From positions 1 through 28,168 of the forward strand of contig JACQNQ010000010.1 of NCBI GenBank assembly GCA_016202965.1: a stretch of DNA of 28,168 bases, given 5' to 3'. The DNA comes from Candidatus Zambryskiibacteriota bacterium. GTDB taxonomy: Bacteria > Patescibacteriota > Minisyncoccia > Phycocordibacterales > DATDWN01. The position numbers and the translations under genes are program-made. Shown here one piece after another: positions 6,230 through 14,010 of this stretch. The notes below the pieces were generated by a model. It worked only from the letters and a program-made list of their open reading frames with translations, ran no database searches and was not told the origin of the DNA. Positions within the stretch are counted from its first letter, which is position 1. Every line of letters begins with the position of its first letter.

Positions 6230-8395
6230 ATGAACAGAGATTATCCATTAGATAAAGTCAGAAATTTTGGAATCATTGCGCATATTGACGCGGGTAAAAC
6301 AACGACGTCCGAGAGGGTGCTTTTTTATACGGGCATGACACACAAGATAGGCGAGGTGCATGAGGGCGAGACAGTGACTGATTGGATGGATCAGGAGCGT
6401 GAGCGAGGTATCACCATTACGGCGGCGGCCATTACTTGTTTCTGGCGTCCAACCTATTGGACGTCAGCGCAGACAAACGCAGACAAGCGCGGACAAGATG
6501 AGAAATACAGATTTAATATAATAGATACCCCCGGTCACATTGATTTTACGGCAGAAGTAAAACGAAGTCTGCGAGTTTTGGACGGCGCGGTCGTGGTCTT
6601 TGACGGAGTGGCCGGGGTGGAACCGCAGTCGGAAACAAACTGGCGATATGCCGATGACGGAAATGTTCCGCGAATTTGTTTTATAAACAAACTTGACCGC
6701 ATGGGAGCTTCTTTTGAACGCTCATACGCTTCTATTTTGGACAGATTGAATAAAAACGCCGTGCGAATGCAAATCCCGATGGGTTTGGAAGAAAATTTCA
6801 CGGGAGTTATCGACCTCTTGAAAATGAAAGCATTTTATTTTGAAGGCAATATGGGCATGACTATTCGTGAAGAAGAAATCCCAACCGAATTTCTGATTGA
6901 GGCCAAAAAATATCGCGCAGAACTGGTAGAAAAAATAGTGGAACAAAATGACGCCATGATGGAAGCTTTTCTTGAAGGCAAGGAACCATCTTTTGAAGAT
7001 TTAAAAAAAACTTTGCGTAAGGCCACATTGGCCGTCAAAATTATCCCGGTTTTTGCCGGTTCGGCTTTGAAAAATAAAGGAGTGCAACTGGTGCTTGATG
7101 CGGTGGTAGATTATCTTCCATCTCCGGTGGATATGCCTCCGGTTCGGGGGCTTGACCCAAAAACAGGCCAGGAAATTTTCCGCAAAGCTTCCGACGACGA
7201 ACCGTTTTCAGCGTTGGCATTTAAACTGCAAAATGACCCGTTCGTCGGACAACTGACATTTTTCCGTGTTTACTCCGGAACGATAGAAGCCGGAACATAT
7301 GTTTACAATTCAACCACGGACGAGAAAGAACGGCTCGGCCGAATTGTCCGTCTGCAAGCCGACAAGCGTGAGGAAGTCAAAAAAGTTTTTGCCGGAGAAA
7401 TAGCCGCGGCTGTCGGATTGAAATCGGCCAAAACCTCTCATACTCTTTGCGATGAGAACAAACCGATAGTTCTTGACCCGATTAAATTTGTGGCGCCGGT
7501 GGTTTCCCTTCGCATTGAACCAAAAACAAAAGCCGACCAGGAAAAAATGGGAATGTCTTTGAAAAAACTCGGCGATGAAGACCCGACTTTCAAAATTTCT
7601 TCAAACTCGGAAACAGGCGAGACTATTATTTCCGGAATGGGAGAATTGCATTTGGAAATTATGGTTGAACGTCTGAAACGGGAGTTTGGGGTGGAAGCAA
7701 ATGTCGGCAAACCGCAAGTGGCTTATCGAGAAACTATTTTAGGCACGGCAGAAGCCGAACACAAATACATTAAACAGACCGGAGGCAAGGGTCAGTACGG
7801 ACATGTCAAACTGAACATAAAACCGATGCCAAAATTGGAAGAGGGCAAAAAGATTCCGAAAAATACCAAACGCTACGAAGATTTTGAATTCATCGATTCA
7901 ATCAAAGGGGGAATCATTCCGCAGGAATTTATTCCAGCGGTGGAAAAAGGCGTGCATGAAGCCATGGGCCGAGGCATTGTGGCCGGATACCCGATGGTCA
8001 ATATTTCTTGCGAGCTTACATACGGCTCTTCTCACGACGTTGACTCATCCGAAATCGCTTACAAAATCGCCGCTTCAATGGCTTTTCAAGACGCGGCCAA
8101 AAGAGCCCGACCGGTTTTGCTTGAACCGATTATGAAAGTGGAAGCTATTATGCCGGAGCAATTTATGGGAGACATTACCGGCTCGCTTTCGGGTAAGCGC
8201 GGACAAATCGAAGGTACGGACGAAAGGGGAAACCTGCGAGTCATTCACGCCAAAGTGCCTTTGGCTGAAATGTTTGGCTATACCACCGATATTCGCTCTA
8301 TGACACAGGGTCGTGGTTCTATGATGATGGAGTTTGACCATTATGAAGTTGTCCCTCCAAGCGTAGCTCAAACAATTATTGAGGCGAGAAAATAA
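6230..8395 (+). CDS. fusA: Translation elongation factor G
   Basis: GTPase that drives ribosomal translocation; 721 aa versus about 690-705 usually. GTP-binding motifs: AHIDAGKT (17-24), RGITIT (59-64), DTPGH (99-103), NKLD (153-156). The later domains are intact, including GMGELHLEIMVERLKREF and the C-terminal MTQGRGSMMMEFDHY. Residues 73-90, between CFW and the DTPGH strand, are an insertion of about 18 residues. Its DNA (6446-6497) is a CGTCCAA/TTGGACG palindrome followed by three tandem 10-base copies of CGCAGACAAR, so it looks like a repeat element accepted in frame. There is no SD, an own promoter and an own terminator: a single-gene unit split from rpsG. Confidence 0.98.
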   Translation: MNRDYPLDKVRNFGIIAHIDAGKTTTSERVLFYTGMTHKIGEVHEGETVTDWMDQERERGITITAAAITCFWRPTYWTSAQTNADKRGQDEKYRFNIIDTPGHIDFTAEVKRSLRVLDGAVVVFDGVAGVEPQSETNWRYADDGNVPRICFINKLDRMGASFERSYASILDRLNKNAVRMQIPMGLEENFTGVIDLLKMKAFYFEGNMGMTIREEEIPTEFLIEAKKYRAELVEKIVEQNDAMMEAFLEGKEPSFEDLKKTLRKATLAVKIIPVFAGSALKNKGVQLVLDAVVDYLPSPVDMPPVRGLDPKTGQEIFRKASDDEPFSALAFKLQNDPFVGQLTFFRVYSGTIEAGTYVYNSTTDEKERLGRIVRLQADKREEVKKVFAGEIAAAVGLKSAKTSHTLCDENKPIVLDPIKFVAPVVSLRIEPKTKADQEKMGMSLKKLGDEDPTFKISSNSETGETIISGMGELHLEIMVERLKREFGVEANVGKPQVAYRETILGTAEAEHKYIKQTGGKGQYGHVKLNIKPMPKLEEGKKIPKNTKRYEDFEFIDSIKGGIIPQEFIPAVEKGVHEAMGRGIVAGYPMVNISCELTYGSSHDVDSSEIAYKIAASMAFQDAAKRARPVLLEPIMKVEAIMPEQFMGDITGSLSGKRGQIEGTDERGNLRVIHAKVPLAEMFGYTTDIRSMTQGRGSMMMEFDHYEVVPPSVAQTIIEARK
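6442..6497. repeat. In-frame repeat element inside fusA
   Basis: Stem CGTCCAA (6446-6452)/TTGGACG (6457-6463), extended by CTG/CAG (6442-6444/6465-6467). Then CGCAGACAAA, CGCAGACAAG and CGCGGACAAG follow back to back (6468-6497). It matches the extra residues 73-90 of EF-G. Confidence 0.8.
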
Positions 8396-8413
8396 TAAAC
8401 TACTAAAACAAAT

Positions 8414-8448
8414 ACGCTTCGACCTTATTCTGGTCGAAGCGTTTTTTG
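8414..8448. terminator. Bidirectional terminator, fusA / small membrane gene
   Basis: An 11-bp perfect stem ACGCTTCGACC (8414-8424)/GGTCGAAGCGT (8432-8442) with TTTTTT on the plus side and ATTTGTTTT on the minus side, between convergent genes. Confidence 0.9.
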
Positions 8449-8452
8449 GTGG

Positions 8453-8872
8453 TCAAGTGGTGAACTCAATTCTTTTTTCGGACGTCTTTTCCTCGACAAC
8501 CACCTTAAATGGTGACGAAGACATTCCTACAAGCGGAAGCTTGCAGAGGAAAATGCGACCTCTTCTATCTCGCAAAGTTATCAAATGCAATTCTGTCTCA
8601 TCAGCTACTCGGGAATTGCACCCCGAGTCATACTGATAGATCTCGCCTACGGTTAGGTCGTCCAATGTTTTAATCCTGCCCCCGTACGATTCCATCAGAT
8701 ACATTGCTGCAAATATGCACCCAAACCCAATAATCATAAGCGAGAAGTAGCCGAACCATTCTGGGAAAGACACGTACGGGAGAGTTTGGTTGCGAATGGG
8801 CATGTTGCTAATGGTTGGAACCAAAATAAACATGCCGACACACATAAAAAATACAGCCAACAATTTTTTCAT
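8453..8872 (-). CDS. Hypothetical two-span membrane protein, 139 aa
   Basis: Membrane segments at about 3-21 and 38-60, then a soluble beta-rich domain (61-139) containing TLDDLTVGEIYQYDSG, HLITLRDRRGRIFLCKLP and KVVVEEK. The first segment could be a signal anchor. I do not recognise the family. A GGGGG purine run about five bases before ATG acts as SD. Upstream is a promoter TTGACT-17-TATCCT; downstream is the terminator shared with fusA. It is an antisense, self-contained cassette. Confidence 0.65.
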   Translation of the reverse strand: MKKLLAVFFMCVGMFILVPTISNMPIRNQTLPYVSFPEWFGYFSLMIIGFGCIFAAMYLMESYGGRIKTLDDLTVGEIYQYDSGCNSRVADETELHLITLRDRRGRIFLCKLPLVGMSSSPFKVVVEEKTSEKRIEFTT

Positions 8873-8907
8873 GTTTGCCCCCTACTAAGTTGCTTTTTTC
8901 TTTAATA

Positions 8908-8936
8908 AGGATATACAGAGTTTATTTTAAAGTCAA
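8908..8936 (-). promoter_or_regulatory. Promoter of the 139-aa membrane gene
   Basis: Minus strand: TTGACT (8931-8936), 17-base spacer, TATCCT (8908-8913). Confidence 0.6.
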
Positions 8937-8976
8937 GATATATAATTTTAATTGCACTCAGATTTCAAAGGCGATT

Positions 8977-9080
8977 TATCCCGTTAGAGTTTTTGATTTT
9001 ATAGAAGAAAGTAGCGTCGTATTCAATGAGTAGTGCACACGGCATTATTCTTTATTTGATTGTAAAACTCTAACGGGATA
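8977..9080. repeat. Long inverted repeat overlapping the promoter of the 381-aa gene
   Basis: Perfect 17-bp arms TATCCCGTTAGAGTTTT (8977-8993) and its complement (9064-9080) are separated by 70 bases. The right arm fills the spacer between -35 (9056-9061) and -10 (9079-9084). Confidence 0.85.
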
Positions 9081-9084
9081 CAAT
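9056..9084 (+). promoter_or_regulatory. Promoter of the 381-aa gene, leaderless geometry
   Basis: TTGATT (9056-9061), 17-base spacer, TACAAT (9079-9084); ATG follows six bases later at 9091. Confidence 0.65.
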
Positions 9085-9090
9085 GAGAAT

Positions 9091-10236
9091 ATGATAACTT
9101 CTCCTACACAAAATTTAGAAGCATCTTCTTCCGAACTTGATACAGTTTTAAACCCTAAACCGAAAAATTTTGACATTCTACATTCACAGCTTGACCAAGA
9201 ACCGACACCGGAAGACAAAGGCAACAAAATAAAAATCAGATTTGAAGATATTCCTAAACCGACGGAATTGCCGCCATTGCATATTCCGGTTTTTTCGGTT
9301 GAAAAAGTGGAAGAGGAAAGACAATCACAGGAGAAATTTATTCCTCCAGAATTTCTTATCACTTACATAGACAAATTAATTTCATCCGGCAGGAATAAAT
9401 TAAAAGTTCTTTCTTTTGATATAAAAGAATCCGGTTCAAATGAACAGATTATAAATTTTCTCAATTCTTTTTGCGACAGCGGACAAATAAGTCAGGAAGA
9501 AAAGAAAGAAATGCTGGCAATGTTAACAGATTCAAAACCTAAAGCAGAAATCCTGACCACTTTGGTAGAAACGGAAACTTCTCCGGAGATTTTCATCCGG
9601 GACCCGGAGACGATTCGGTCAAGACGAATATCAAGAAATAAATTAAAAGAAAAAGGAATTGTCACGCCGGAAGTCGGAGAAACTTTTACAGAACGAGAGA
9701 AAGATATTACCCAAAAATCTATTAAAGTCTGGGAGAGAGACAATGGAAATATAAAAACAATTGTGAAATTTTTGGAAGACAGCAAACCAAAATCTTCGGA
9801 AAAATCAGCTGAAACGGCAGAAACGCCGAAAAATGTCAGAAGTTTTGACGGTATTTTGCGAAAACCGGAAGTCAAGCTGGAAACGCAAGTAGTAGAAGAA
9901 AAATCTCCAATTACATCAATCTCACAACCTGCCTCCGCCGAAGGCTTTGGCGAGGCAAAGGAAAAAATTATCGGTCGGCACGTTTGGCAACTGCCTTTTT
10001 CAGGCAAAGAAGGCCGAATACAAATTGTTCACGGCGAAGCAGATGGTAGTAACAACAACACAATAAAAGTTTTCTTTGATAACAGCATTATAGCCGAGGG
10101 TCTAATGACGGAAAACGGTCTTCGGATAGAAATGAATAGAGGTTTGAAGGGTGGACTTCTCTTGGACAAGACAGACGCGGAGAAAGCTTTTGAAAACGCC
10201 ATGCTTCTCATAAAAACTTTTAAAAATGCCGCCTAA
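9091..10236 (+). CDS. Low-complexity hypothetical protein, 381 aa
   Basis: Rich in Glu, Lys, Ser, Thr and Pro, mostly predicted disordered. A helical part at about 85-150 includes FLITYIDKLISSGRNKLKVL and SQEEKKEMLAML. A compact C-terminal segment (about 293-381) begins IIGRHVWQLPFSGKEGRIQI and looks globular. No membrane segment; the family is unknown. Residues 281-289 (ASAEGFGEA) are encoded by a near-palindrome also found, read in another frame, in rpsC. A probable leaderless start follows a promoter wrapped by the long inverted repeat. The stop overlaps the next start. Confidence 0.65.
   Translation: MITSPTQNLEASSSELDTVLNPKPKNFDILHSQLDQEPTPEDKGNKIKIRFEDIPKPTELPPLHIPVFSVEKVEEERQSQEKFIPPEFLITYIDKLISSGRNKLKVLSFDIKESGSNEQIINFLNSFCDSGQISQEEKKEMLAMLTDSKPKAEILTTLVETETSPEIFIRDPETIRSRRISRNKLKEKGIVTPEVGETFTEREKDITQKSIKVWERDNGNIKTIVKFLEDSKPKSSEKSAETAETPKNVRSFDGILRKPEVKLETQVVEEKSPITSISQPASAEGFGEAKEKIIGRHVWQLPFSGKEGRIQIVHGEADGSNNNTIKVFFDNSIIAEGLMTENGLRIEMNRGLKGGLLLDKTDAEKAFENAMLLIKTFKNAA
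9931..9956. repeat. In-frame palindromic element in the 381-aa gene
   Basis: GCCTCCGCC (9931-9939) and GGCGAGGC (9949-9956) flank GAAGGCTTT. The core CGCCGAAGGCTT is identical to the rpsC copy at 21048-21059, but here it is read as SAEGF rather than TPKAS. Confidence 0.75.
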
Positions 10237-10462
10237 AGATATTACAAACGAATCGGCGAAGACACTCTACCAGGCCATCTTGGTCAAATCTTTGGATATT
10301 TTATCTGCCGAAGAAGAAGAAGAGCTGGACGCTTTACTTGACACTGATACGACTACCGTAGAAGATGTACTCTCATTTCTCAAATCAAAAATCCCGACAT
10401 TTGATTTGCTTGTTTTGGAAGAACGTAAAAAATTAAAAGAGGGTTTTGTTAGTGTTAATTAA
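10226..10462 (+). CDS. Small acidic helical protein, 78 aa
   Basis: Starts inside the previous gene (ATG 10226, previous stop 10234-10236), so translation is probably coupled. The protein is helical and acidic: LDILSAEEEEELDALLDTD, then a second helix VEDVLSFLKSKIPTFDLLVLEERKKL. No known domain is recognised; it could partner the 381-aa protein. It is followed by a strong bidirectional hairpin. Confidence 0.65.
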   Translation: MPPKDITNESAKTLYQAILVKSLDILSAEEEEELDALLDTDTTTVEDVLSFLKSKIPTFDLLVLEERKKLKEGFVSVN

Positions 10463-10489
10463 AATCTAATTTTTATAATAAAGTAATAG

Positions 10490-10527
10490 AAAAAGCTAGA
10501 TGTGCAATACGGCACATCTAGCTTTTT
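10490..10527. terminator. Bidirectional terminator
   Basis: A 12-bp perfect stem AGCTAGATGTGC (10494-10505)/GCACATCTAGCT (10512-10523), with flanking A and T runs on both sides, lies between convergent genes. Confidence 0.9.
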
Positions 10528-10544
10528 ATCTTCAGAATCTGAGA

Positions 10545-10712
10545 CTACTTGGAATTTTGGCAAGAACACATCTCAACATTCTCACTCATTTCTCCAATCA
10601 AGATGCCGTGACATGTTTGACAATAAACGCGTTTGCATCTATTACAAATATAATCATCAACTTCTCCAAGTATACAAGCTGGACAACTTCCTTCGCAACC
10701 ACAGTTTGACAT
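10545..10712 (-). CDS. Cysteine-rich small protein, probable zinc-binding, 55 aa
   Basis: Ten cysteines in 55 residues: Cys4, 6, 10, 13, 23, 26, 31, 34, 49, 51, plus His35. Three CxxC pairs (CPAC 10-13, CNRC 23-26, CQTC 31-34) with spacing like a zinc ribbon or double zinc knuckle, and a CSC near the end. I know no named family that fits. GGGAGG with five to six bases to ATG fixes the start. A promoter (TTGACA, 17, TAGGTT) lies upstream and a strong terminator downstream, so this is a complete single-gene unit on the minus strand. Role unknown; nucleic-acid or protein binding is inference from the zinc-ligand pattern. Confidence 0.75.
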   Translation of the reverse strand: MSNCGCEGSCPACILGEVDDYICNRCKRVYCQTCHGILIGEMSENVEMCSCQNSK

Positions 10713-10744
10713 AATCTTCCTCCCGAATTGAATTTCTAGTTACA

Positions 10745-10773
10745 AACCTACTTCAGAGTAAGTTTGATGTCAA
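10745..10773 (-). promoter_or_regulatory. Promoter of the cysteine-rich gene
   Basis: Minus strand: TTGACA (10768-10773), 17-base spacer, TAGGTT (10745-10750). Confidence 0.55.
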
Positions 10774-10870
10774 ATGTTATATTTCAGAAAACTTTACAAA
10801 TTTTTCGTTATATGTAAGACTATTTTTAGAGTGCACCTGACTCAAATCTTTTTCAAAGGAGTTAAAAAGT

Positions 10871-11260
10871 ATGGTTGGGACTAAAGCGTTTTTTCCACCG
10901 TACCTAAACAAAGGGTCGCGAGACATATACCCTGGTGGACCAGTCCATTTTCTTGGCAGACTTTTGATTGCTCTTAGGGCCGCCGTTCCTGGTTTTGAAG
11001 TAGATGGTGATTACGGGCCAAAAATGGCTGAATCCGTAAAAGAACTTCAATGGCGACTCGGTTTTGTTGGTGACGTAGTGGACGGCAATTTTGGTCCAGG
11101 CACCCGTGCTCAACTAGATAAAGATTTCTTCATCGATGTTGGTAGTATTCCAAGTGGTCCAGGTTGTGACGTCTGGTATATTGGACCAGGCGGCGATGAG
11201 CCAGTATTCTGGTCAGCAATTTCAAATCCTGTTACTGGTCTCTCACAACCAACTGCATGA
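10871..11260 (+). CDS. Peptidoglycan-binding-domain-like protein, 129 aa
   Basis: Residues about 28-82 carry two repeats of the PG_binding_1 pattern: FEVDGDYGPKMAESVKELQW and then VVDGNFGPGTRAQLD, in which a hydrophobic-D-G-x-F/Y-G-P-x-T/M signature is followed by a helix with LQ. Such domains bind cell-wall glycan peptides. No signal peptide is visible, so export, if any, would be non-classical; an intracellular or lysis-related role is possible. The C-terminal part (GPGCDVWYIGPGGDEPVFW) is Gly-rich and unknown. AAAGGAG about ten bases before ATG is the SD; a terminator follows the stop. SD-led small-gene cassette. Confidence 0.75.
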   Translation: MVGTKAFFPPYLNKGSRDIYPGGPVHFLGRLLIALRAAVPGFEVDGDYGPKMAESVKELQWRLGFVGDVVDGNFGPGTRAQLDKDFFIDVGSIPSGPGCDVWYIGPGGDEPVFWSAISNPVTGLSQPTA

Positions 11261-11268
11261 TGTTTTCA

Positions 11269-11313
11269 CGGAGCCGTCTCGCGACAATGTCAGAGGTCGG
11301 CTCTTATTTTTTC
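11269..11313 (+). terminator. Rho-independent terminator
   Basis: GAGCCG (11271-11276) pairs with CGGCTC (11298-11303), with weaker pairing inside, then TTATTTTTT. Confidence 0.75.
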
Positions 11314-11327
11314 TATAAAACTGTAAC

Positions 11328-11356
11328 TTGAAGCGCTAGGTGCTATTTGTTATTAT
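11328..11356 (+). promoter_or_regulatory. Promoter of HicB-like gene, leaderless geometry
   Basis: TTGAAG (11328-11333), 17-base spacer, TATTAT (11351-11356); ATG 11363 follows after six bases. Confidence 0.6.
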
Positions 11357-11362
11357 AATCTT

Positions 11363-11584
11363 ATGTTAAGTAATTTTATTCAAAAAAACTTGGCCAAAGC
11401 TCGTTACAAACTTCTTTCCGATAGAACTTATTTTGGAGAAATTCCTGGGTTGAAAGGAGTATGGGCAAGCGCAAAAAATCTGGAAGTCTGCCGGACAGGA
11501 CTAACAGAGATTCTTGAGAACTGGCTCTTTCTCAAGTTATGTTCAAAAGAAAAAATTTCAGGGTTTGTGGTGCAGACAGACTGA
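11363..11584 (+). CDS. Orphan HicB-family protein
   Basis: 73 aa with the HicB antitoxin core: partly buried strand ARYKLLSDRTYFGEIPGLKG, then VWASAKNLEVCRTGLTEILENWLFLKL, matching the 'YxGEIPGLxGVWAxGxTLEECRxELxEVLExWL' pattern. No HicA is adjacent and no C-terminal DNA-binding domain is present. It may be a solitary remnant, or act with the HicA proteins encoded elsewhere in this window. Probably leaderless. The FMN reductase follows after 25 bases and is likely cotranscribed. Confidence 0.8.
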   Translation: MLSNFIQKNLAKARYKLLSDRTYFGEIPGLKGVWASAKNLEVCRTGLTEILENWLFLKLCSKEKISGFVVQTD

Positions 11585-11609
11585 CGTAAAATTGTAACTA
11601 CATAAATCT

Positions 11610-12179
11610 ATGCCACTTTCTACCATTATGTTTGTCGGCAGCGCCAGATCAAATTCTCACACCAAAGTTTTGGCAGAAGCTATTAAAAAATCGCTGGAGT
11701 CTCGAGGCGTTTCAGTTGAAATTATTGACCTATTCTCTCTTCAGCTTCCACCGTCTGATCCGACTTTTCACAAAGATCCTACAATTCATTCAAATTCAAA
11801 AGTTAGCAAGCTTGCTCAAAAAGCAAATACTACAGACAGTTTTGTTTTTTTAAGTCCTGTATACCACAATTCTTATTCAGCTTTACTAAAAAATGCTCTT
11901 GATAATCTGGCCATCGCTCAATTCGCCGGTAAGGCTGTTGGTTTAGCAAGTCATGGTGGGCATCGAACAAGCCAGGTTGTTGACCACTTGCGTATTGTCA
12001 CCAGAGGTTTAAACGCTATTGCCATCGTCTCGCAAGTTTGTGCTGATGAGTCTGACTTTGCGGGAGAAAACGAAACTCTTGTTCTGGTTAATGATGAAAT
12101 ATTTCAACGCATCGGACGTTTTACTGATGAACTCATTCGAGTTGGTATTGCCCTGAAACAATCACGAGTGACACATTGA
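11610..12179 (+). CDS. NADPH-dependent FMN reductase-like flavoprotein
   Basis: Flavodoxin-fold oxidoreductase of the FMN_red family, which includes azo, chromate and quinone reductases. FMN-phosphate loop: GSARSNSHTK (10-19). The second flavin-contact region, SPVYHNSYSALLKNALD (82-98), matches the family SPxYxxSxxGxLKNALD motif. The segment VGLASHGGHRT (110-120) is the third loop. 189 aa is a normal length; no signal peptide, so cytoplasmic. Substrate cannot be told. Possibly cotranscribed with the HicB-like gene; no SD. Confidence 0.9.
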   Translation: MPLSTIMFVGSARSNSHTKVLAEAIKKSLESRGVSVEIIDLFSLQLPPSDPTFHKDPTIHSNSKVSKLAQKANTTDSFVFLSPVYHNSYSALLKNALDNLAIAQFAGKAVGLASHGGHRTSQVVDHLRIVTRGLNAIAIVSQVCADESDFAGENETLVLVNDEIFQRIGRFTDELIRVGIALKQSRVTH

Positions 12180-12184
12180 TTTAT

Positions 12185-12213
12185 TTGACATTGTATTTGA
12201 TTTTGTATAATAT
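12185..12213 (+). promoter_or_regulatory. Promoter of tuf
   Basis: TTGACA (12185-12190); TATAAT at 12206-12211 (15-base spacer) or TAATAT at 12208-12213 (17). The rpsS promoter has the same arrangement, including the TATAATAT ending. Confidence 0.65.
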
Positions 12214-12291
12214 TGTGAATATTGCGTTTTCGTGATTATTTTTATTTTAATTTATCAATTTAAGCATTACCACTGAATCACAGATTGAGAT

Positions 12292-12377
12292 GCAATTCAA
12301 GGCGAACCGTGATTTAGAATCCGAGGCGTACTAGTCGTACGGTGAAGATTATAAATTACGGTTCAACGTAGAAGTGC
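12292..12377. repeat. Family D2 nested hairpin upstream of tuf
   Basis: AACCGTGATTT (12305-12315) pairs with AAATTACGGTT (12353-12363); the apex CGTAC/GTACG surrounds TAGT. The 30 bases at 12316-12345 are the exact reverse complement of 21490-21519 in D5, which has different outer arms. It occupies the tuf leader. Confidence 0.8.
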
Positions 12378-12417
12378 GCTTAATATGCGGTTCTCGTGTA
12401 ATTAACCACTAAACACC

Positions 12418-13614
12418 ATGGCAGAATTTGATAGAAGCAAACCCCACATCAATGTGGGAACAATAGGTCACGTTGACCACGGCAAAACTACATTAACAGC
12501 GGCTATTTTAAGCGTGCTTAACCGCGCAGGCGGAGGCTTCTCGGCCACAGTCAAAGGAGTTGATCAAATCGACTCCGCGCCGGAAGAAAAAGCTCGCGGT
12601 ATTACCATCGCTTTGGCTCACTGCGAGTATTCTACTCCGGCTCGCCACTACGCTCACGTGGACGCTCCGGGACATGCAGACTATATTAAAAATATGATTA
12701 CCGGCGCCGCTCAAATGGACGGGGCAGTCCTTGTTGTAGCTGCCACAGACGGAGTCATGCCCCAGACACGAGAACATGTTCTCCTGGCCAAACAAGTCGG
12801 CGTGCCGAAAATAATCGTCTTTCTAAACAAATGCGATATGGTTCCGGACAAAGAACTGATTGACTTGGTTGAAGAAGAAGTCCGTGAACTTTTGACCAAG
12901 CAGGGTTTTGACGGCGCATCGGCTCCTGTCATCCGCGGTTCAGGACTGAAAGCTCTTGAAAGTAAAGATAACGAAGACGAATGGGCAAAGAAAGTTTTGG
13001 AGCTTGCAAATGCTCTTGACACATATTTTCCAATCCCAGTGCGTGAATTGGACAAGCCGTTTCTTATGCCGGTTGAAGACATTTTCTCCATTGAAGGGCG
13101 AGGAACTGTTGTAACAGGCCGTATTGAAAGAGGCGTTGTAAAAGTTGGCGAGGAAGTGGAATGTATCGGCTTGAAAGAAACTCAGAAATACACTGTTACC
13201 GGTATAGAAATGTTCAACAAATCTCTTAACGAAGGTATGGCAGGAGATAACGCCGGAGTACTCCTTCGCGGGGCCAAGAAAGAAGAAGTGCACCGCGGAC
13301 AAGTCTTGGCAAAGCCGAAATCAGTTACACCTCACACTGAATTCACTGCCGAAGTTTATATCTTGAAAAAAGAAGAAGGTGGACGACACACCCCGTTCTT
13401 TACCGGTTACAAACCACAGTTTTACATTCGCACCACGGACGTGACCGGTGACGTAACTTTGAACGAAGGTGTGGAAATGGTTATGCCTGGCGACACAGTG
13501 ACTTTTAAAGTTAAATTGGTCGCTCCGGTGGCATTAGAAGAGAAGCAGAGGTTTGCTATACGCGAGGGCGGAAAAACCGTCGGTGCAGGGGTAGTTACCA
13601 AGATTATTGCCTAA
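12418..13614 (+). CDS. tuf: Translation elongation factor Tu
   Basis: GTPase delivering aminoacyl-tRNA to the ribosome; 398 aa, typical. Motifs: GHVDHGKT (17-24), [12 protein letters not shown] (60-71), DAPGH (82-86; many bacteria have DCPGH) with catalytic His86, NKCD (137-140) and the GSGLKAL region for G5. Domains 2 and 3 are complete: [34 protein letters not shown]. Own promoter, then a leader of about 200 bases with a family D hairpin. No SD. Codon use looks strongly optimised relative to the small hypothetical genes. A small gene follows after 12 bases. Confidence 0.98.
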   Translation: MAEFDRSKPHINVGTIGHVDHGKTTLTAAILSVLNRAGGGFSATVKGVDQIDSAPEEKARGITIALAHCEYSTPARHYAHVDAPGHADYIKNMITGAAQMDGAVLVVAATDGVMPQTREHVLLAKQVGVPKIIVFLNKCDMVPDKELIDLVEEEVRELLTKQGFDGASAPVIRGSGLKALESKDNEDEWAKKVLELANALDTYFPIPVRELDKPFLMPVEDIFSIEGRGTVVTGRIERGVVKVGEEVECIGLKETQKYTVTGIEMFNKSLNEGMAGDNAGVLLRGAKKEEVHRGQVLAKPKSVTPHTEFTAEVYILKKEEGGRHTPFFTGYKPQFYIRTTDVTGDVTLNEGVEMVMPGDTVTFKVKLVAPVALEEKQRFAIREGGKTVGAGVVTKIIA

Positions 13615-13620
13615 TATAAT
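13615..13620 (+). promoter_or_regulatory. Possible -10 box for the gene after tuf
   Basis: TATAAT lies exactly six bases before ATG 13627, the leaderless geometry seen elsewhere here, but no convincing -35 is visible. Cotranscription from tuf is equally possible. Confidence 0.35.
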
Positions 13621-13626
13621 AAACAG

Positions 13627-13881
13627 ATGATATTTGAAGGACAAACAAATGATGAAAAAATTCAAGTAGAAGCATCAAATAAATGCTACTCTCTGTTAGA
13701 AATGAAGGCAAAAGCATTAGAACAGCAAGGAATTTCAGGCGACGAACTTGCTAAGAAAAAAGCAGAATTTCTTAGTGAACAAGCAGAAAATTTGCGAAAA
13801 TCTACTATAGAAATGAAGCCAGAATTAAAAGAAGCAATGATTAAATGGTATGAAGAAGCGGCAGCGCACCTTAGAAGTTAG
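13627..13881 (+). CDS. Hypothetical helical protein, 84 aa
   Basis: Charged, all-helical soluble protein: EASNKCYSLLEMKAKALEQQ, a short turn (GISGDE), then LAKKKAEFLSEQAENLRKS and a final helix ELKEAMIKWYEEAAAHLRS, perhaps a helical bundle or coiled coil. Unrecognised. It has no SD and a TATAAT six bases before ATG. It ends at a terminator whose extended sequence is repeated after hicBA at 15054-15109. Confidence 0.6.
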   Translation: MIFEGQTNDEKIQVEASNKCYSLLEMKAKALEQQGISGDELAKKKAEFLSEQAENLRKSTIEMKPELKEAMIKWYEEAAAHLRS

Positions 13882-13893
13882 AGATTATTTACT

Positions 13894-13947
13894 ATTTAGT
13901 TTTCAAAATTAAAATCAAAAAACTGCTCACCCGAGCAGTTTTTTGAT
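13894..13947. repeat. Direct repeat A, copy 1, containing a terminator
   Basis: These 54 bases match 15054-15109 except for two extra A residues there. The block includes an AT-rich lead-in (ATTTAGTTTTCAAAA), the hairpin and its T tail. Confidence 0.85.
13917..13944 (+). terminator. Terminator A
   Basis: AACTGCTC (13921-13928), loop ACCC, GAGCAGTT (13933-13940), with flanking A and T runs. Confidence 0.9.
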
Positions 13948-13951
13948 GCAC

Positions 13952-13979
13952 TTGCAAGTTTTAATTAATATGATATTAT
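13952..13979 (+). promoter_or_regulatory. Promoter of the 87-aa gene
   Basis: TTGCAA (13952-13957), 16-base spacer, TATTAT (13974-13979). Confidence 0.6.
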
Positions 13980-14010
13980 AGCAACAGAATTTTCAGAAAA
14001 GGAGAAAGTC

